Assembly (NCBI GenBank): GCA_030447585.1
Contig: JAUJOO010000006.1
Span: 1 to 64,000 of the forward strand
Length of the DNA stretch: 64,000 bases
Source of the DNA: Nocardioidaceae bacterium
GTDB taxonomy: Bacteria > Actinomycetota > Actinomycetes > Propionibacteriales > Nocardioidaceae
Direction: 5' to 3'
Part shown: one piece after another, positions 1-10,115 of the stretch
Layout of the letters: each line of letters begins with the position of its first letter
How positions within the stretch are numbered: position 1 is the stretch's first letter
Made by a program: the position numbers and the translations under genes
The notes under the pieces: generated by a model
The model's database searches: none
What the model was told of the DNA's origin: nothing
What the model saw: only the letters and a program-made list of their open reading frames with translations

Positions 1-1
1 A

Positions 2-1330
2 CTGGCCCAGCTGGCCGACCTCCTCACGGGTGACCGCGCAGAAGCCGACCAGGTGGTCGTCGAAGCCTTCCTGGAGATGTACGGCGTCTGGCCAAGTGTC
101 GCCGCGTCTCGAGACCCCCTCGCGACTGCCCGACGACGCCTGGTGGCGACACACCGCCGTACCTCCCGGCGGCGAGCCAGGGCGCAGCGTGAGCCGGCCC
201 TGGACCTTGCCGACGGCGTTGGCGCGCCGCCTGAGCGGCCTCGCCCGGTCGACGCTGTCTGGCAGGCGATGCTCGACCTCGCACCGCGTCAGCGAGCCGT
301 GCTGGTGTTACGACTGTTCGAACAACTTTGCGACCGGGAGATCGCTCGAGCTTTGACCACACCGGAACGCGTTGTCGCTCGCTCTGCCCGCCATGGACTC
401 GAGCAGGTGGGGATGACCGCCGGACTGGTCGTGGAGGATGAGATCTCGGGCCGGCGAAGCCATGGCGCCCTCGACATGGTGGCGGCACAGGTCGCGGCCT
501 GTTTCGAGGAGCATCATCGAGACGCCCCCGATGTCGTGGTCCCGCTGGCAAGAATCCACGCAGGCACCGTAGGTATCCGCCCCCACCGATCCCGAACCCG
601 GCCCCTCGTCTTCGCAGGCGCGGCGTCGGCGCTGGCGCTCGTCGGCGTCCTCGCCGTTCGGGTGTGGCCGGATGAGCCCGTGCCTCAGGGCTCACCGGCA
701 GCCTCGGCTGCAGTGTCGATTCTTCCTGCTGCTCCGCCAGGAACGCGCCTGGTCGGGTACGCCGATGTCGCCGTCGCGGTACCCGACGACTGGGGACACA
801 ATGCCGTCTCCTGCAACGGAGAACCACAAGACAGCGTCATCTACCCTGACGCGGCCGTCACCGAGAGGTGTGCCGTCGACCCCCGAGTCTCCACCGTCGC
901 CTTCACGAACCCGACCTCGGCCGCCATGTACTACAGCAGCATTCACCCGCCGGTTATCGACAGGATCGACGGCGACAAGGTGCTCGGGACGGCGTTGAAC
1001 CGCACGCACGGGGTGTACGAGCAGACGGTCGTCGTACCGAGCTCAGGCTTCCTGATGGTGGTGCGATCGCCTCGCCAGTCCGTTGTCCGCGATGTGGTCG
1101 GTTCCGTACGTGTCGTACCCGAAGGTTTCACGGTCGTGCCCGCGTGTGGCGGTCAGCGCCTTGGCGACGCCTTCGCCGCTCTGCTCGCCGCCGGCTTGAA
1201 GCCTGCTGTCAACCGCGTTTCGACGGCGTCGGAGCGGCTCGGACAGCCACCGGTCAAGTACCAAGACGTGGACTCCGGCCAGCTTGTCCCGGTCGGTTCT
1301 GAGGTCGCCCTTTTCGTGCCCAGCTCGTGA
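2..1330 (+). CDS. Sigma-70 (ECF/SigE-like) factor fused to a transmembrane segment and extracytoplasmic domain with PASTA-like C-terminus; 5' end outside window
   Basis: Open frame runs from base 2 (LAQLADLLTGDRAEADQVVVEAFLEMYGVW); region-4-like LDLAPRQRAVLVLRLFEQLCDREIARAL; hydrophobic stretch PLVFAGAASALALVGVLAV; C-term ACGGQRLGDAFAALLAAGLKPAV...GSEVALFVPSS resembles PASTA. Confidence 0.75.
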   Translation: MAQLADLLTGDRAEADQVVVEAFLEMYGVWPSVAASRDPLATARRRLVATHRRTSRRRARAQREPALDLADGVGAPPERPRPVDAVWQAMLDLAPRQRAVLVLRLFEQLCDREIARALTTPERVVARSARHGLEQVGMTAGLVVEDEISGRRSHGALDMVAAQVAACFEEHHRDAPDVVVPLARIHAGTVGIRPHRSRTRPLVFAGAASALALVGVLAVRVWPDEPVPQGSPAASAAVSILPAAPPGTRLVGYADVAVAVPDDWGHNAVSCNGEPQDSVIYPDAAVTERCAVDPRVSTVAFTNPTSAAMYYSSIHPPVIDRIDGDKVLGTALNRTHGVYEQTVVVPSSGFLMVVRSPRQSVVRDVVGSVRVVPEGFTVVPACGGQRLGDAFAALLAAGLKPAVNRVSTASERLGQPPVKYQDVDSGQLVPVGSEVALFVPSS

Positions 1331-1349
1331 AGCGCGGCACCACCTAGTC

Positions 1350-2339
1350 TCATCGGTGCAGGGCCGGGAGGACGTCGCGCCCGAAGACGTCCAGCCACTC
1401 GGTCTGGTTGCGCCCCACATTGTGGAGGTAGAGCTGGCTGATACCGAGGTCGAGGAACCGTTGGATCTCGGCGCGATGGGCATCGGGATCGGAGGAGATC
1501 ACCATCCGGCCCTCGAAGTCTTCAGGACGTACCAGCGCAGCCATCTGCGCGAAGTCGAACGGCGAGCGCACGTCCTGCTTGGCGAACTTCATGCCGCCGT
1601 TCGGCCACTCGGTCATCGCGTTCTCGAGCGCCTCCTCGTCGGTCGGAGCCCAGGACAGGTGCAGCTGCAGCAGCTTCGGCATCGTCGAAGGGTCCTTGCC
1701 GGCAGCCGCTGCGCCCTCGTCGAACTTCGCGAGCACACCAGCGACCTTCTCCGTGGTCGCGCCCGGTGTGATGATCCCGTCGCAGCGGGCGCCCGCCTTC
1801 TTGGCGGTGATCGGGCCCGCCGTGGCGACAAGGATCGGCGGCGGCGGCGAGGGCATCGTCCACATCCGGACAGAGTGCAGCTTGAAGAACTCCCCCGAGT
1901 GCTTGACGTCCTTGCCCGTGAAAAGCTTCTGGATCAGCTCCACCGCCTCGAACATCATCCGGATACGTTCCGGCGCCTCCGGCCAGTAGCCGCCGAACAT
2001 GTGCTCGTTGAGCGCTTCTCCGGAGCCGAGGCCGAGCCACGTGCGACCTGGGTACATGGCTTCCAGCGTCGCGGCCGCCTGCGCCACCACCGCGGGATGA
2101 TGTCGAAAGGTGGGGCAGGTGACCCCCGGGCCAAGATCGCCCGTCGTGCGCTGGCCCACTGCGCTCAGCACATTCCAGACGTACGACGCCTGGCCCTGTT
2201 GCGGCACCCAGGGCTGGAAGTGGTCGGCGGCCATCGTCCCCACGAAGCCGTGCTGCTCGGCGGTCTCGCAGAGCTGGATCATCTCCTGTGGCGCGAACTG
2301 CTCCAGAGCCGCGGCATACCCGATCTTCACATCACTCAT
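1350..2339 (-). CDS. F420-dependent LLM-class oxidoreductase (glucose-6-phosphate dehydrogenase-like)
   Basis: MSDVKIGYAAALEQFAPQEMIQLCETAEQHGFVGTMAADHFQPW; GLGSGEALNEH motif of the LLM/F420 family. Confidence 0.85.
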   Translation of the reverse strand: MSDVKIGYAAALEQFAPQEMIQLCETAEQHGFVGTMAADHFQPWVPQQGQASYVWNVLSAVGQRTTGDLGPGVTCPTFRHHPAVVAQAAATLEAMYPGRTWLGLGSGEALNEHMFGGYWPEAPERIRMMFEAVELIQKLFTGKDVKHSGEFFKLHSVRMWTMPSPPPPILVATAGPITAKKAGARCDGIITPGATTEKVAGVLAKFDEGAAAAGKDPSTMPKLLQLHLSWAPTDEEALENAMTEWPNGGMKFAKQDVRSPFDFAQMAALVRPEDFEGRMVISSDPDAHRAEIQRFLDLGISQLYLHNVGRNQTEWLDVFGRDVLPALHR

Positions 2340-2423
2340 AGGTGCATCCTTGCGCACGGTCGTCGGCAGGCAGGGCCACGAGTGCCGGGAGCGACGCGGT
2401 GTTCGCAGTAGCCTCGAAGCACC

Positions 2424-3311
2424 ATGAGCATCGTCCGCGGCCCGTCGACACGTCGGATCTCACCACCGACCGTCGAGCCGCCCCACGCTGGCGTGGACGG
2501 GCTGGCGGAGTTCATCTCCGAGCACCGCCGCATCTTCGTGCTCACGGGAGCAGGTTGCAGCACAGACTCCGGTATCCCCGACTATCGTGACTCCGACGGA
2601 GGCTGGAAGCGTCAGCAGCCGGTGCAGTTCGCTGCGTTCATGGGCGATGCTCGCGCGAGAGCACGGTACTGGGCTCGCAGCCTGGTGGGATGGCAGAGCT
2701 TCGGGACGGCCAGACCCAACGACGCACACCTCGCTCTTGCGGGCCTCGAGCGCACTGGCAACCTCAGCCTACTGGTGACACAGAACGTCGACGGGCTTCA
2801 CCAGGCGGCCGGCTCTCACCGGGTCATCGACCTCCACGGGCGACTCGATCGGGTTGTTTGCATGACCTGCCGGCAGGTGTCGCCGCGCGCCACGTGGCAA
2901 CAGCTCCTCCTCAGCCGTAACCAGTCCTGGGAAGGCGTGCACGGCCGCATCGCGCCGGACGGTGACGCCGACCTCGACGGGCTGAACTTCGAAGGCTTCG
3001 AGGTGCCTGGCTGCCGAGGCTGTGGCGGGATCGTCAAGCCCGACGTGGTGTTCTTCGGTGAGAACGTGCCGCCCTGGCGGCACGCGCAGGCAACGGCGTC
3101 TCTGGCAACGTCGGGTGCGGTCCTTGTCGTCGGATCCTCCCTCGCCGTGCACTCCGGCTACCGGTACGCCGTGGCGGCGGCTCGGATGGCCAAGCCGGTG
3201 GCGGCAGTCAACCTCGGCCGGACCAGGGCCGACCACCTGCTCCAGTTCAAAGTGTCCGCCGCGGCGGGGACGACGCTGAACGCCGTACGTCGTCGCCTGG
3301 ACCGCGGCTGA
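2424..3311 (+). CDS. Sir2-family NAD-dependent protein deacylase
   Basis: VLTGAGCSTDSGIPDYRD, TQNVDGLHQAAG, CMTC...CRGCGG zinc cysteines, VVGSSLAVHSG. Confidence 0.95.
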   Translation: MSIVRGPSTRRISPPTVEPPHAGVDGLAEFISEHRRIFVLTGAGCSTDSGIPDYRDSDGGWKRQQPVQFAAFMGDARARARYWARSLVGWQSFGTARPNDAHLALAGLERTGNLSLLVTQNVDGLHQAAGSHRVIDLHGRLDRVVCMTCRQVSPRATWQQLLLSRNQSWEGVHGRIAPDGDADLDGLNFEGFEVPGCRGCGGIVKPDVVFFGENVPPWRHAQATASLATSGAVLVVGSSLAVHSGYRYAVAAARMAKPVAAVNLGRTRADHLLQFKVSAAAGTTLNAVRRRLDRG

Positions 3312-3348
3312 GCGCGGAGACGCCTGGCAGCCGGTAGCGTCCGTCTGT

Positions 3349-4164
3349 ATGACAGGCAGGCCCGCCGCCGAGTTTGGTCCGGTAGGTGATGCGGAGGCAC
3401 AGCGTGCCAACCGCGGGGACTGGGACAGGGAGGCCGACGAGTACCAACGCGAGCACGGTGACTTCCTTGGCAACGCAGGCTTCGTCTGGTCGCCTGAGGG
3501 CGTCGACGAAGCTGATGTGCGCTTGCTGGGAGACGTCCGGGGCCGACGCGTCCTGGAGATAGGCTGCGGCGCCGCCCAGTGCTCTCGATGGTTGCGCGCC
3601 GAAGGCGCCTCGTCCATTGGTATCGACCTGTCCTTTCGACAGCTCCAGCACAGCCGACGTCTTGATGACGAGACGGCCATCGTCGTACCAACAGCGTGTG
3701 CGACGGCTACCGGGCTGCCGTTCCCCGACGACTGCTTCGACCTCGCGTGCTCGGCCTTCGGTGCGCTGCCGTTCATCGTCGACGTTGCGGCGGCGCTGGG
3801 CGAGGTCTCGCGAGTACTCGAGCCCGGGGGCCGCTTCGTCTTCTCCGTTACCCATCCCATGCGCCAGGTCGTACCTGACGAGCCGGACGGAGAGCAAAGC
3901 CTCCACATCGTGCGCTCATACTTCGACCGATCCGCGTACGTCGAGCTCGACGACGACGGCGTCGTGTCGTACGTCGAGCCACACCACACCCTCGGCGACT
4001 GGATCGGTGCCATCGCTGCCACCGGGCTGGTCCTGACCTCTCTCCTCGAGCCAGAGTGGCCGGTCGGGCACACCCGCGGCTGGGGAGCCTGGGGTCCAGG
4101 GCGCGGCGCCTACCTGCCCGGTACGGCGATCTTCTCGACGACCCTGCCGACAGTCAGGAGCTGA
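3349..4164 (+). CDS. Class I SAM-dependent methyltransferase
   Basis: VLEIGCGAAQCSRWL motif I, followed by DCFDLACSAFGALPFI. Confidence 0.9.
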   Translation: MTGRPAAEFGPVGDAEAQRANRGDWDREADEYQREHGDFLGNAGFVWSPEGVDEADVRLLGDVRGRRVLEIGCGAAQCSRWLRAEGASSIGIDLSFRQLQHSRRLDDETAIVVPTACATATGLPFPDDCFDLACSAFGALPFIVDVAAALGEVSRVLEPGGRFVFSVTHPMRQVVPDEPDGEQSLHIVRSYFDRSAYVELDDDGVVSYVEPHHTLGDWIGAIAATGLVLTSLLEPEWPVGHTRGWGAWGPGRGAYLPGTAIFSTTLPTVRS

Positions 4165-4191
4165 TCCGCGCTTGCCCGGCAGACTGACCTC

Positions 4192-5397
4192 ATGAGTGCA
4201 GCGGCGCCGGTCCCGGTGCCAAGTCAGGTGCGGGCGACGGGAGTCGTCGCCACCGGGATGATGACGATGAACGTCTTGGCCTATGGTTTCTCGCTGCTGT
4301 GTGCAAGGCTCCTCGGACCCACCCCGTTCGGTGCCATCAGCGCACTTCTCAGCGTTCTGATCGTCGCCAACGTCGGCGCGCTGGCGCTCCAGGCCACGGG
4401 AGCCCGGCGACTGGCCACGTCCAGCCCGGAGCACCGCCACGCCGTCACCCGAGATCTGCTCCGCGACGCCTGGCTTGTCGCCGGCGCCCTCGGGCTCGTC
4501 CTGCTCGCGTTGGCGCCAGTCATTAACCGGCTGTTGCACCTCGACGACTGGGTGGTCGCCTGCCTGCCTGCCTTCGCGGCGGTGCCGTTGACGCTGATGG
4601 GTGCCTACGCCGGCATCCTTCAGGGCGGTCGCCGCTGGGTCCGGCTGTCGGTTGTGTACGCGAGCATGGGGCTGGCCCGACTCGTCGTTGGTGGAGCGGC
4701 CGTCCTCATCGAGCCGACACTGAGGTCCGCCATGGTCGGGGTCGCCGTCGGTGGCATCGCTCCGGCTCTGGTGGGGGCGGCGTACTGCCGTGGCACGGCT
4801 GGCGGCGCACGCGACCACCAACCGGCTCTCCGGGAGCTGTGGAGCAACGGACATGCCCTGCTGGCGTTCTTCGCTTTCACGAACTTCGACGTGCTCCTTG
4901 CCCGCCATCTGTTCGACCAGCACGACGCGGGCATCTACGCAGCCGGGGCCATCCTCGCGAAGGCGGGCCTGTTCCTGCCCACCTTCGTCCTCGTCGTCGC
5001 CTTCCCCACGATGGCCGCCGAACGCAACGGTCGACCCTGGCTCAAGCCGCTGCTCGCCGTCGCGGCACTCGGCCTTGCCGCGGTTCTCGGCACGGCGCTG
5101 CTCCCCGACCTAGCGGTCGCGTTCGCTGGGGGCGGCGAGTACGCCGACCTGACAGACGTGGCCTGGTTGTTCGCGCTCGAGGGGACCCTGTTCGCCTGTC
5201 TGCAGATCCTGGTGTACGACACGATCGCCGCCCAGGCGCACGCCGCCTCGGTCTTGTGGCTGGGGTCAGCAGTCGTGGCCGTGGTTGCAGTGCCGGTCGC
5301 CGACTCGGTGCAGTACCTCGTCAGCATCGTGGCGCTTGTCGCCTTCGGCGCCGCAGTGACCACCACCGTGACGGCTAAGGCGACCGGCTACGACTGA
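4192..5397 (+). CDS. Polysaccharide biosynthesis / MOP-superfamily flippase-like membrane protein
   Basis: About 12 hydrophobic segments; MMTMNVLAYGFSLLCARLLGPTPFGAISALLSVL typical of flippase N-terminus. Confidence 0.75.
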   Translation: MSAAAPVPVPSQVRATGVVATGMMTMNVLAYGFSLLCARLLGPTPFGAISALLSVLIVANVGALALQATGARRLATSSPEHRHAVTRDLLRDAWLVAGALGLVLLALAPVINRLLHLDDWVVACLPAFAAVPLTLMGAYAGILQGGRRWVRLSVVYASMGLARLVVGGAAVLIEPTLRSAMVGVAVGGIAPALVGAAYCRGTAGGARDHQPALRELWSNGHALLAFFAFTNFDVLLARHLFDQHDAGIYAAGAILAKAGLFLPTFVLVVAFPTMAAERNGRPWLKPLLAVAALGLAAVLGTALLPDLAVAFAGGGEYADLTDVAWLFALEGTLFACLQILVYDTIAAQAHAASVLWLGSAVVAVVAVPVADSVQYLVSIVALVAFGAAVTTTVTAKATGYD

Positions 5398-5425
5398 CGT
5401 CGTGCCGGCAGCCGCATCGCTGCTG

Positions 5426-8134
5426 TCAGTGACCGGCCTCATGCCAGGTGCGGCCGATGCCCACCGAGACCTCCAGCGGAACAGCGAGGTCGGCGGCGGC
5501 CGCCATCTCTTGCCGCACGAGGCGCTCGAGAGCGGCGCGCTCTCCCGGTGCCACCTCGAACACCAGCTCGTCGTGGACCTGCAGGAGTGGGCGCGAAGAA
5601 AGTCCCTCGGCGGCCAGAGCGGCGTCTACCCTCAACATCGCTACCTTGATGATGTCGGCGGCGGAGCCCTGGATGGGAGCGTTGAGGGCCATCCGCTCCG
5701 CCATCTCACGGCGCTGGCGGTTGTCACTGGTGAGATCTGGCAGGTAGCGACGCCGACCGAGGAGCGTCTCGGTGAACCCAGTCCGCCGAGCCTCGTCGAC
5801 GACCCCGTGCAGGTAGCTTCGGACGCCGCCGAAGCGCTCGAAGTACTCGTCCATCAGGCCCCGGGCCTCCGCCGGCTCGATGCCTAGCTGCAGAGCGAGG
5901 CCGTACGCCGACAGTCCGTAGGCCAGGCCGTAGTTCATCGCCTTGATCTTGGAACGCTGCGCCTGCGTGACAGCGCCGGCGTCGGCATCGAACACCCGGG
6001 CCGCCATCACGGAGTGGAAGTCCTCCCCGGAGTGGAACGCGTCGATCAACCCGGCGTCCTCGGAGACGTGCGCCATGATGCGCATCTCGATCTGGCTGTA
6101 GTCGGCGGTGAGCAGTGACTCGAAGCCCTCTCCGACCACGAAGGCCTCCCGGATACGGCGACCCTCCTCGGTGCGGATGGGGATGTTCTGCAGGTTCGGC
6201 TCCGTGGACGAGAGCCGCCCTGTCGCCGCGATCAGCTGGTTGAACGTGGTGTGGATCCGGCCGTCGTCGGCAATCGTCTTGAGCAGACCCTCGACTGTCT
6301 GCCGCAGCCTCGTGGCGTCACGGTGGACGAGCAGATGCCGCAGGAAGGGGTGCGCGGTCTTGTGGTACAGCGACTGGAGCGCGTCTGCGTCAGTCGTGTA
6401 ACCGGTCTTTGTCCGCTTGGTCTTCGGCATGCCGAGCTCGTCGAAGAGCACTCCCTGCAGCTGCTTGGGCGACCCGAGGTTGATCTGCTTGCCGATCACG
6501 GCGTACGCCTCGTCCGCCGCCTCCTTGACCCGCGCGGCGAACTGCGCCTCGAGAGAGGTCAGGTAGTCGTCGTCCACCGCGATGCCGTCGCGCTCCATCA
6601 CGGCGAGGACTCCGACGAGTGGAAGCTCCACCTCTGCCAGGAGCCGGGAGCCACCCCGCGCCTCAAGCTCGGTGGACAGGGCGCCGGCCAGCTCCACGAC
6701 GGCATGAGCCCGCTGCATGGACTCGTTCGCGAGCGCCGAGTCCCCCTCCAGGTCGAAGGCCAGCTGGTCGGTCGAGGCAGCCGAACCCTTGAGCTCGCGG
6801 TGCAGGTAGCGCAGCGTCAGGTCGGCGAGGTCGTAGGACCGCTGGTCGGGGTGGGACAGGTATGCCGACAGGGCCGTGTCGGCGGCCAGCCCGCGAAGCT
6901 CCAACCCGCGCGCAGCCAGCATCAGCACCGCCGCCTTCGCGTCGTGCATGACCTTCGGACGAGCGGCGTCAGCTAGCCAGTCGGCCAGTGCACTCTCGTC
7001 CGCCGGACCGATCGTGGTCGTGTCGATCCAGGCTGCCGCCCCGTCCGCGGTCGCCACCGACACCGCCTCGACCTGGCCCGCCCCCAGCCGCCAGCTGCCG
7101 TCGACGTGCACACCGACGGGGGTGTCGCCGGCGGCGTGGGCCTCGAGCCATGCACGTACCTCGTCGACGCCCAGCCGGCTGCCGTCCAGCGCCGCCGCGT
7201 CGCTGATCTTGGGCTCGTCGACGGACAGTGTCTGGAACAACCGGTCACGGAGCACCCGGAACTCGAGGCCGTCGAAGATCTTGTGGACCTCGTCGCGGTC
7301 CCACGGCCGTTGGGCCAGCTCCGGTGGTGTGACGGGAAGGTCGAGATCACACACGAGAGCATTGATCCGACGGTTGCGGATGACGTCGGCCAGATGCACC
7401 CGCAGCGACTCCCCCGCCTTGCCGTGGATCTCGTCGACGTGAGCGACGACCTCGTCGAGCGTCTCATACTGGGAGATCCACTTCGCGGCGGTCTTCGGGC
7501 CCACTCCCGGCACACCGGGAAGGTTGTCACTGGACTCCCCCACCATGGCGGCGAGGTCTGGGTAGTTCTTAGGCGTAACGCCGTACCTGTCCCAGACCGC
7601 CTGCGGGGTCATCCGGGTGAGGTCGGAGACGCCCCTTACGGGGTACAGGACGGTGACGTGGTCCGAGACGAGCTGAAACGTGTCGCGGTCGCCGCTGCAG
7701 ATGAGGACGTCGTAGCCGGCTGCCACGGCCTGGGTGGTGAGAGTCGCGATGACATCGTCTGCCTCGAAGCCGTCCTTCTCCACAGTCACCACGCGCAGCG
7801 CGTCCAGGACCTCCTTGACCAGAGAGACCTGTCCCTTGAACTCGTCGGGGCTCTTCGACCGGTTCGCCTTGTAGTCGGCGTACTCCTCCGAGCGAAACGT
7901 CTGCCGCGACACGTCGAAGGCGACCGCCAGGTGAGTAGGGCTCTCGTCGCGGAGCACGTTGATGAGCATCGAAGTGAACCCGTAGACGGCATTCGTCGGC
8001 TGGCCGGTCGTCGTCGAGAAGTTCTCGACCGGCAGCGCGAAGAACGCCCGGTAGGCCAGCGAATGTCCGTCCAGGAGCAGCAGACGTGGCCGTGCATCGG
8101 TGACGCTGTCGGGTGCCGCGGACGTCGAAGCCAC
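5426..8134 (-). CDS. polA: DNA polymerase I
   Basis: 902 aa; LLLDGHSLAYRAFFALP, DYSQIEMRIMAHVS, QVHDELVFEV motifs. Confidence 0.98.
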   Translation of the reverse strand: MASTSAAPDSVTDARPRLLLLDGHSLAYRAFFALPVENFSTTTGQPTNAVYGFTSMLINVLRDESPTHLAVAFDVSRQTFRSEEYADYKANRSKSPDEFKGQVSLVKEVLDALRVVTVEKDGFEADDVIATLTTQAVAAGYDVLICSGDRDTFQLVSDHVTVLYPVRGVSDLTRMTPQAVWDRYGVTPKNYPDLAAMVGESSDNLPGVPGVGPKTAAKWISQYETLDEVVAHVDEIHGKAGESLRVHLADVIRNRRINALVCDLDLPVTPPELAQRPWDRDEVHKIFDGLEFRVLRDRLFQTLSVDEPKISDAAALDGSRLGVDEVRAWLEAHAAGDTPVGVHVDGSWRLGAGQVEAVSVATADGAAAWIDTTTIGPADESALADWLADAARPKVMHDAKAAVLMLAARGLELRGLAADTALSAYLSHPDQRSYDLADLTLRYLHRELKGSAASTDQLAFDLEGDSALANESMQRAHAVVELAGALSTELEARGGSRLLAEVELPLVGVLAVMERDGIAVDDDYLTSLEAQFAARVKEAADEAYAVIGKQINLGSPKQLQGVLFDELGMPKTKRTKTGYTTDADALQSLYHKTAHPFLRHLLVHRDATRLRQTVEGLLKTIADDGRIHTTFNQLIAATGRLSSTEPNLQNIPIRTEEGRRIREAFVVGEGFESLLTADYSQIEMRIMAHVSEDAGLIDAFHSGEDFHSVMAARVFDADAGAVTQAQRSKIKAMNYGLAYGLSAYGLALQLGIEPAEARGLMDEYFERFGGVRSYLHGVVDEARRTGFTETLLGRRRYLPDLTSDNRQRREMAERMALNAPIQGSAADIIKVAMLRVDAALAAEGLSSRPLLQVHDELVFEVAPGERAALERLVRQEMAAAADLAVPLEVSVGIGRTWHEAGH

Positions 8135-8174
8135 AAGGCGACTCTAGTGGGGGGCGCCGACGGCATTTCGGACA

Positions 8175-8501
8175 GTGCGGCCGGTCATTACGCTTGACGA
8201 TCGACCGTACGCCGTGCAGCACAGCCGAGCGGAGACCACATGGGCCTCGTGCGTGCTGGCCGAAAGCCTCGGATCCATCGGTGCCACCTTGTACGCACAG
8301 CCCGAGCAGGTGGCCGTCGGTGTCGACATCAATGCGACGCATCACCGCGCCGTCTCCGACGGCATCGTGACCGCGGTGGCAACCCCGGTCCACCTTAGGC
8401 GCAGCATCGCCTGCTACGAGATCGTCGTCTCCGATGACCAGGCGCGCCGGGTGTGCACTGCTCGCATCACGTGTCAGTTGATCGAGGCCCAGAAGAGCTG
8501 A
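8175..8501 (+). CDS. PaaI-like hotdog thioesterase, apparently short at the N-terminus
   Basis: VLAESLGSIGATLYAQPEQVAVGVDINATHHRAVSDGIVTAVATP...YEIVVSDDQARRVCTARITCQL; stop codon in frame at 8145 limits upstream extension. Confidence 0.65.
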   Translation: MRPVITLDDRPYAVQHSRAETTWASCVLAESLGSIGATLYAQPEQVAVGVDINATHHRAVSDGIVTAVATPVHLRRSIACYEIVVSDDQARRVCTARITCQLIEAQKS

Positions 8502-9051
8502 GACGCGAACGGCGCATCAACCGCCGCGTTGCGACCACGTTGGTGGCGATCGACTTCGTGGGCGCTGCGTAGAGACGGGCACGCAACCCCGCGACGGTTG
8601 ACGCCCTGACAACAGCGGCTTGGCTCATCCCGAGGCGAGCAAGGAAGCGGTTGGAGTCGCGCGCGGTTGCGGCCACCGTGGCGATAATGTGCCTCGAGTC
8701 CTTCTCCTCGGCCCACTCTGTCGCCGCCGACATGAGCGACGTGCCGACGCCGCGGCGGCGGTGGTCGCTCAGCACATGTAGGTGGCCGACGTGCACGGCG
8801 TCCTCGTCATGGATCGGCGAGATGGCGGCACGACGCAGATGGGCGACGCCGACCACGATGTCGTCGAGGAGGGCGACGATCAACCGCTCGGAAGGATCTG
8901 TGTCGAGTCTCGCGATCGCTCGCTGCGTGTCTTCGGGGGTGGTCGTCAAACACATCCGCTCGGAGGTCTGGCCGAAGCCCTCCCAGATGCCGACCAGGTC
9001 AGGCGCATCCGAGACGACAGCGTCCCGCACGACTACAGATCCGCGAGCCAT
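8467..9051 (-). CDS. GNAT-family N-acetyltransferase
   Basis: HLHVLSDHRRRGVGTSLMSAATEWAEE acetyl-CoA binding motif. Confidence 0.85.
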   Translation of the reverse strand: MARGSVVVRDAVVSDAPDLVGIWEGFGQTSERMCLTTTPEDTQRAIARLDTDPSERLIVALLDDIVVGVAHLRRAAISPIHDEDAVHVGHLHVLSDHRRRGVGTSLMSAATEWAEEKDSRHIIATVAATARDSNRFLARLGMSQAAVVRASTVAGLRARLYAAPTKSIATNVVATRRLMRRSRLSSSGPRSTDT

Positions 9052-9227
9052 GGGCTCCTCCAGTTCTGTTCAGTCCCGCGTGGTCTGTGAGTTCACCCAT
9101 CGCGGCACTCGTTACGATGCACGGACAAAACGGGCCTCGGCTCACCTTACGGGTGCATGCCGTCGGCGGCCAGTCGAGGCCCGACATTCTCAGACTCCTC
9201 CGACGCCTGTTACCGAAAGGAGGTCGC

Positions 9228-9974
9228 GTGTTTCGGGGCTTCGGGACGCTGGTCAACGTCGCAGCCGTCGTGTTGGGGACAGGAATCGGCGTACTGGTCG
9301 GCCATCGGCTGCCGCAACGGACGCGCGACGTGGTGACCGACGCGCTTGGCCTCGTCACGCTCCTCATCGCCGCGACGTCGGTGACCGTCGTGGCAGACAA
9401 GGCCTTGTCGGACGCGGTGGGTGGCTCGGCGCCGGTGCTGATCGTTCTCGGCTCCCTGCTCCTGGGTGGGATCACTGGGTCGTTGTTACGCATCGAACAA
9501 CGGCTCGTCGGCTTCGGCGGCTTTTTGCAGTCCCGCCTCACGCGCGACCGGCCGTCTGTGGAGCGTCGCCGCTTCGTCGAGGGGTTCGTCACGGCCTCGA
9601 TGCTCTTCTGCGTTGGGCCGTTGACGGTCCTCGGATCCTTGTCGGACGGCTTGGGCAACGGTGCCGACCAGCTGGTGCTCAAGTCCGTGCTGGACGGATT
9701 CGCCTCGATCGCGTTCGCTGCCTCCTTCGGCTGGGGGGTTGCAGCCTCGGCATTGGTGGTACTTGCGGTCCAGGGCTCTCTCACCTTGCTGGGTGCGGTG
9801 TTGGGATCCTTTCTGCCTGACGCCCATGTGTCGGCCCTGACCGCCACCGGCGGCCTCTTGCTGGTCGGGGTCGGCCTGCGCCTGCTGCAGCTCAAGCAGG
9901 TGCCGGTCGGGGATCTGCTGCCGGCTTTGGTCGTCGCCCCGCTCCTCACTCAGGCCGTCGTCATGGTGCGCTGA
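9228..9974 (+). CDS. DUF554-family membrane protein
   Basis: GTG start with AAAGGAGG at about 9216; MFRGFGTLVNVAAVVLGTGIGVLVGHRLP...FCVGPLTVLGSLSDGL. Confidence 0.85.
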   Translation: MFRGFGTLVNVAAVVLGTGIGVLVGHRLPQRTRDVVTDALGLVTLLIAATSVTVVADKALSDAVGGSAPVLIVLGSLLLGGITGSLLRIEQRLVGFGGFLQSRLTRDRPSVERRRFVEGFVTASMLFCVGPLTVLGSLSDGLGNGADQLVLKSVLDGFASIAFAASFGWGVAASALVVLAVQGSLTLLGAVLGSFLPDAHVSALTATGGLLLVGVGLRLLQLKQVPVGDLLPALVVAPLLTQAVVMVR

Positions 9975-10115
9975 GGTAGCCTCTGCGCAGCGAAGTCCGG
10001 TACGACGACGGCTAAGTCGGTATGCTCCGCCCAGGAGACGCCCTTCTGGCGGACGCGATACAGTCCGGCTCTGGACGTCCCCTCAGACCTCGGCAGACAG
10101 CGACAGGAGCCACCG

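Noticed and set aside
1284-2411. 375-aa plus-strand ORF
   Set aside because: Antisense to the LLM oxidoreductase; Arg/His/Leu-rich composition typical of shadow ORFs in high-GC DNA.
2769-4073. 434-aa minus-strand ORF
   Set aside because: Antisense to the sirtuin and methyltransferase, both strongly supported.
7106-8197. 363-aa plus-strand ORF
   Set aside because: Antisense to polA; no coherent domain.
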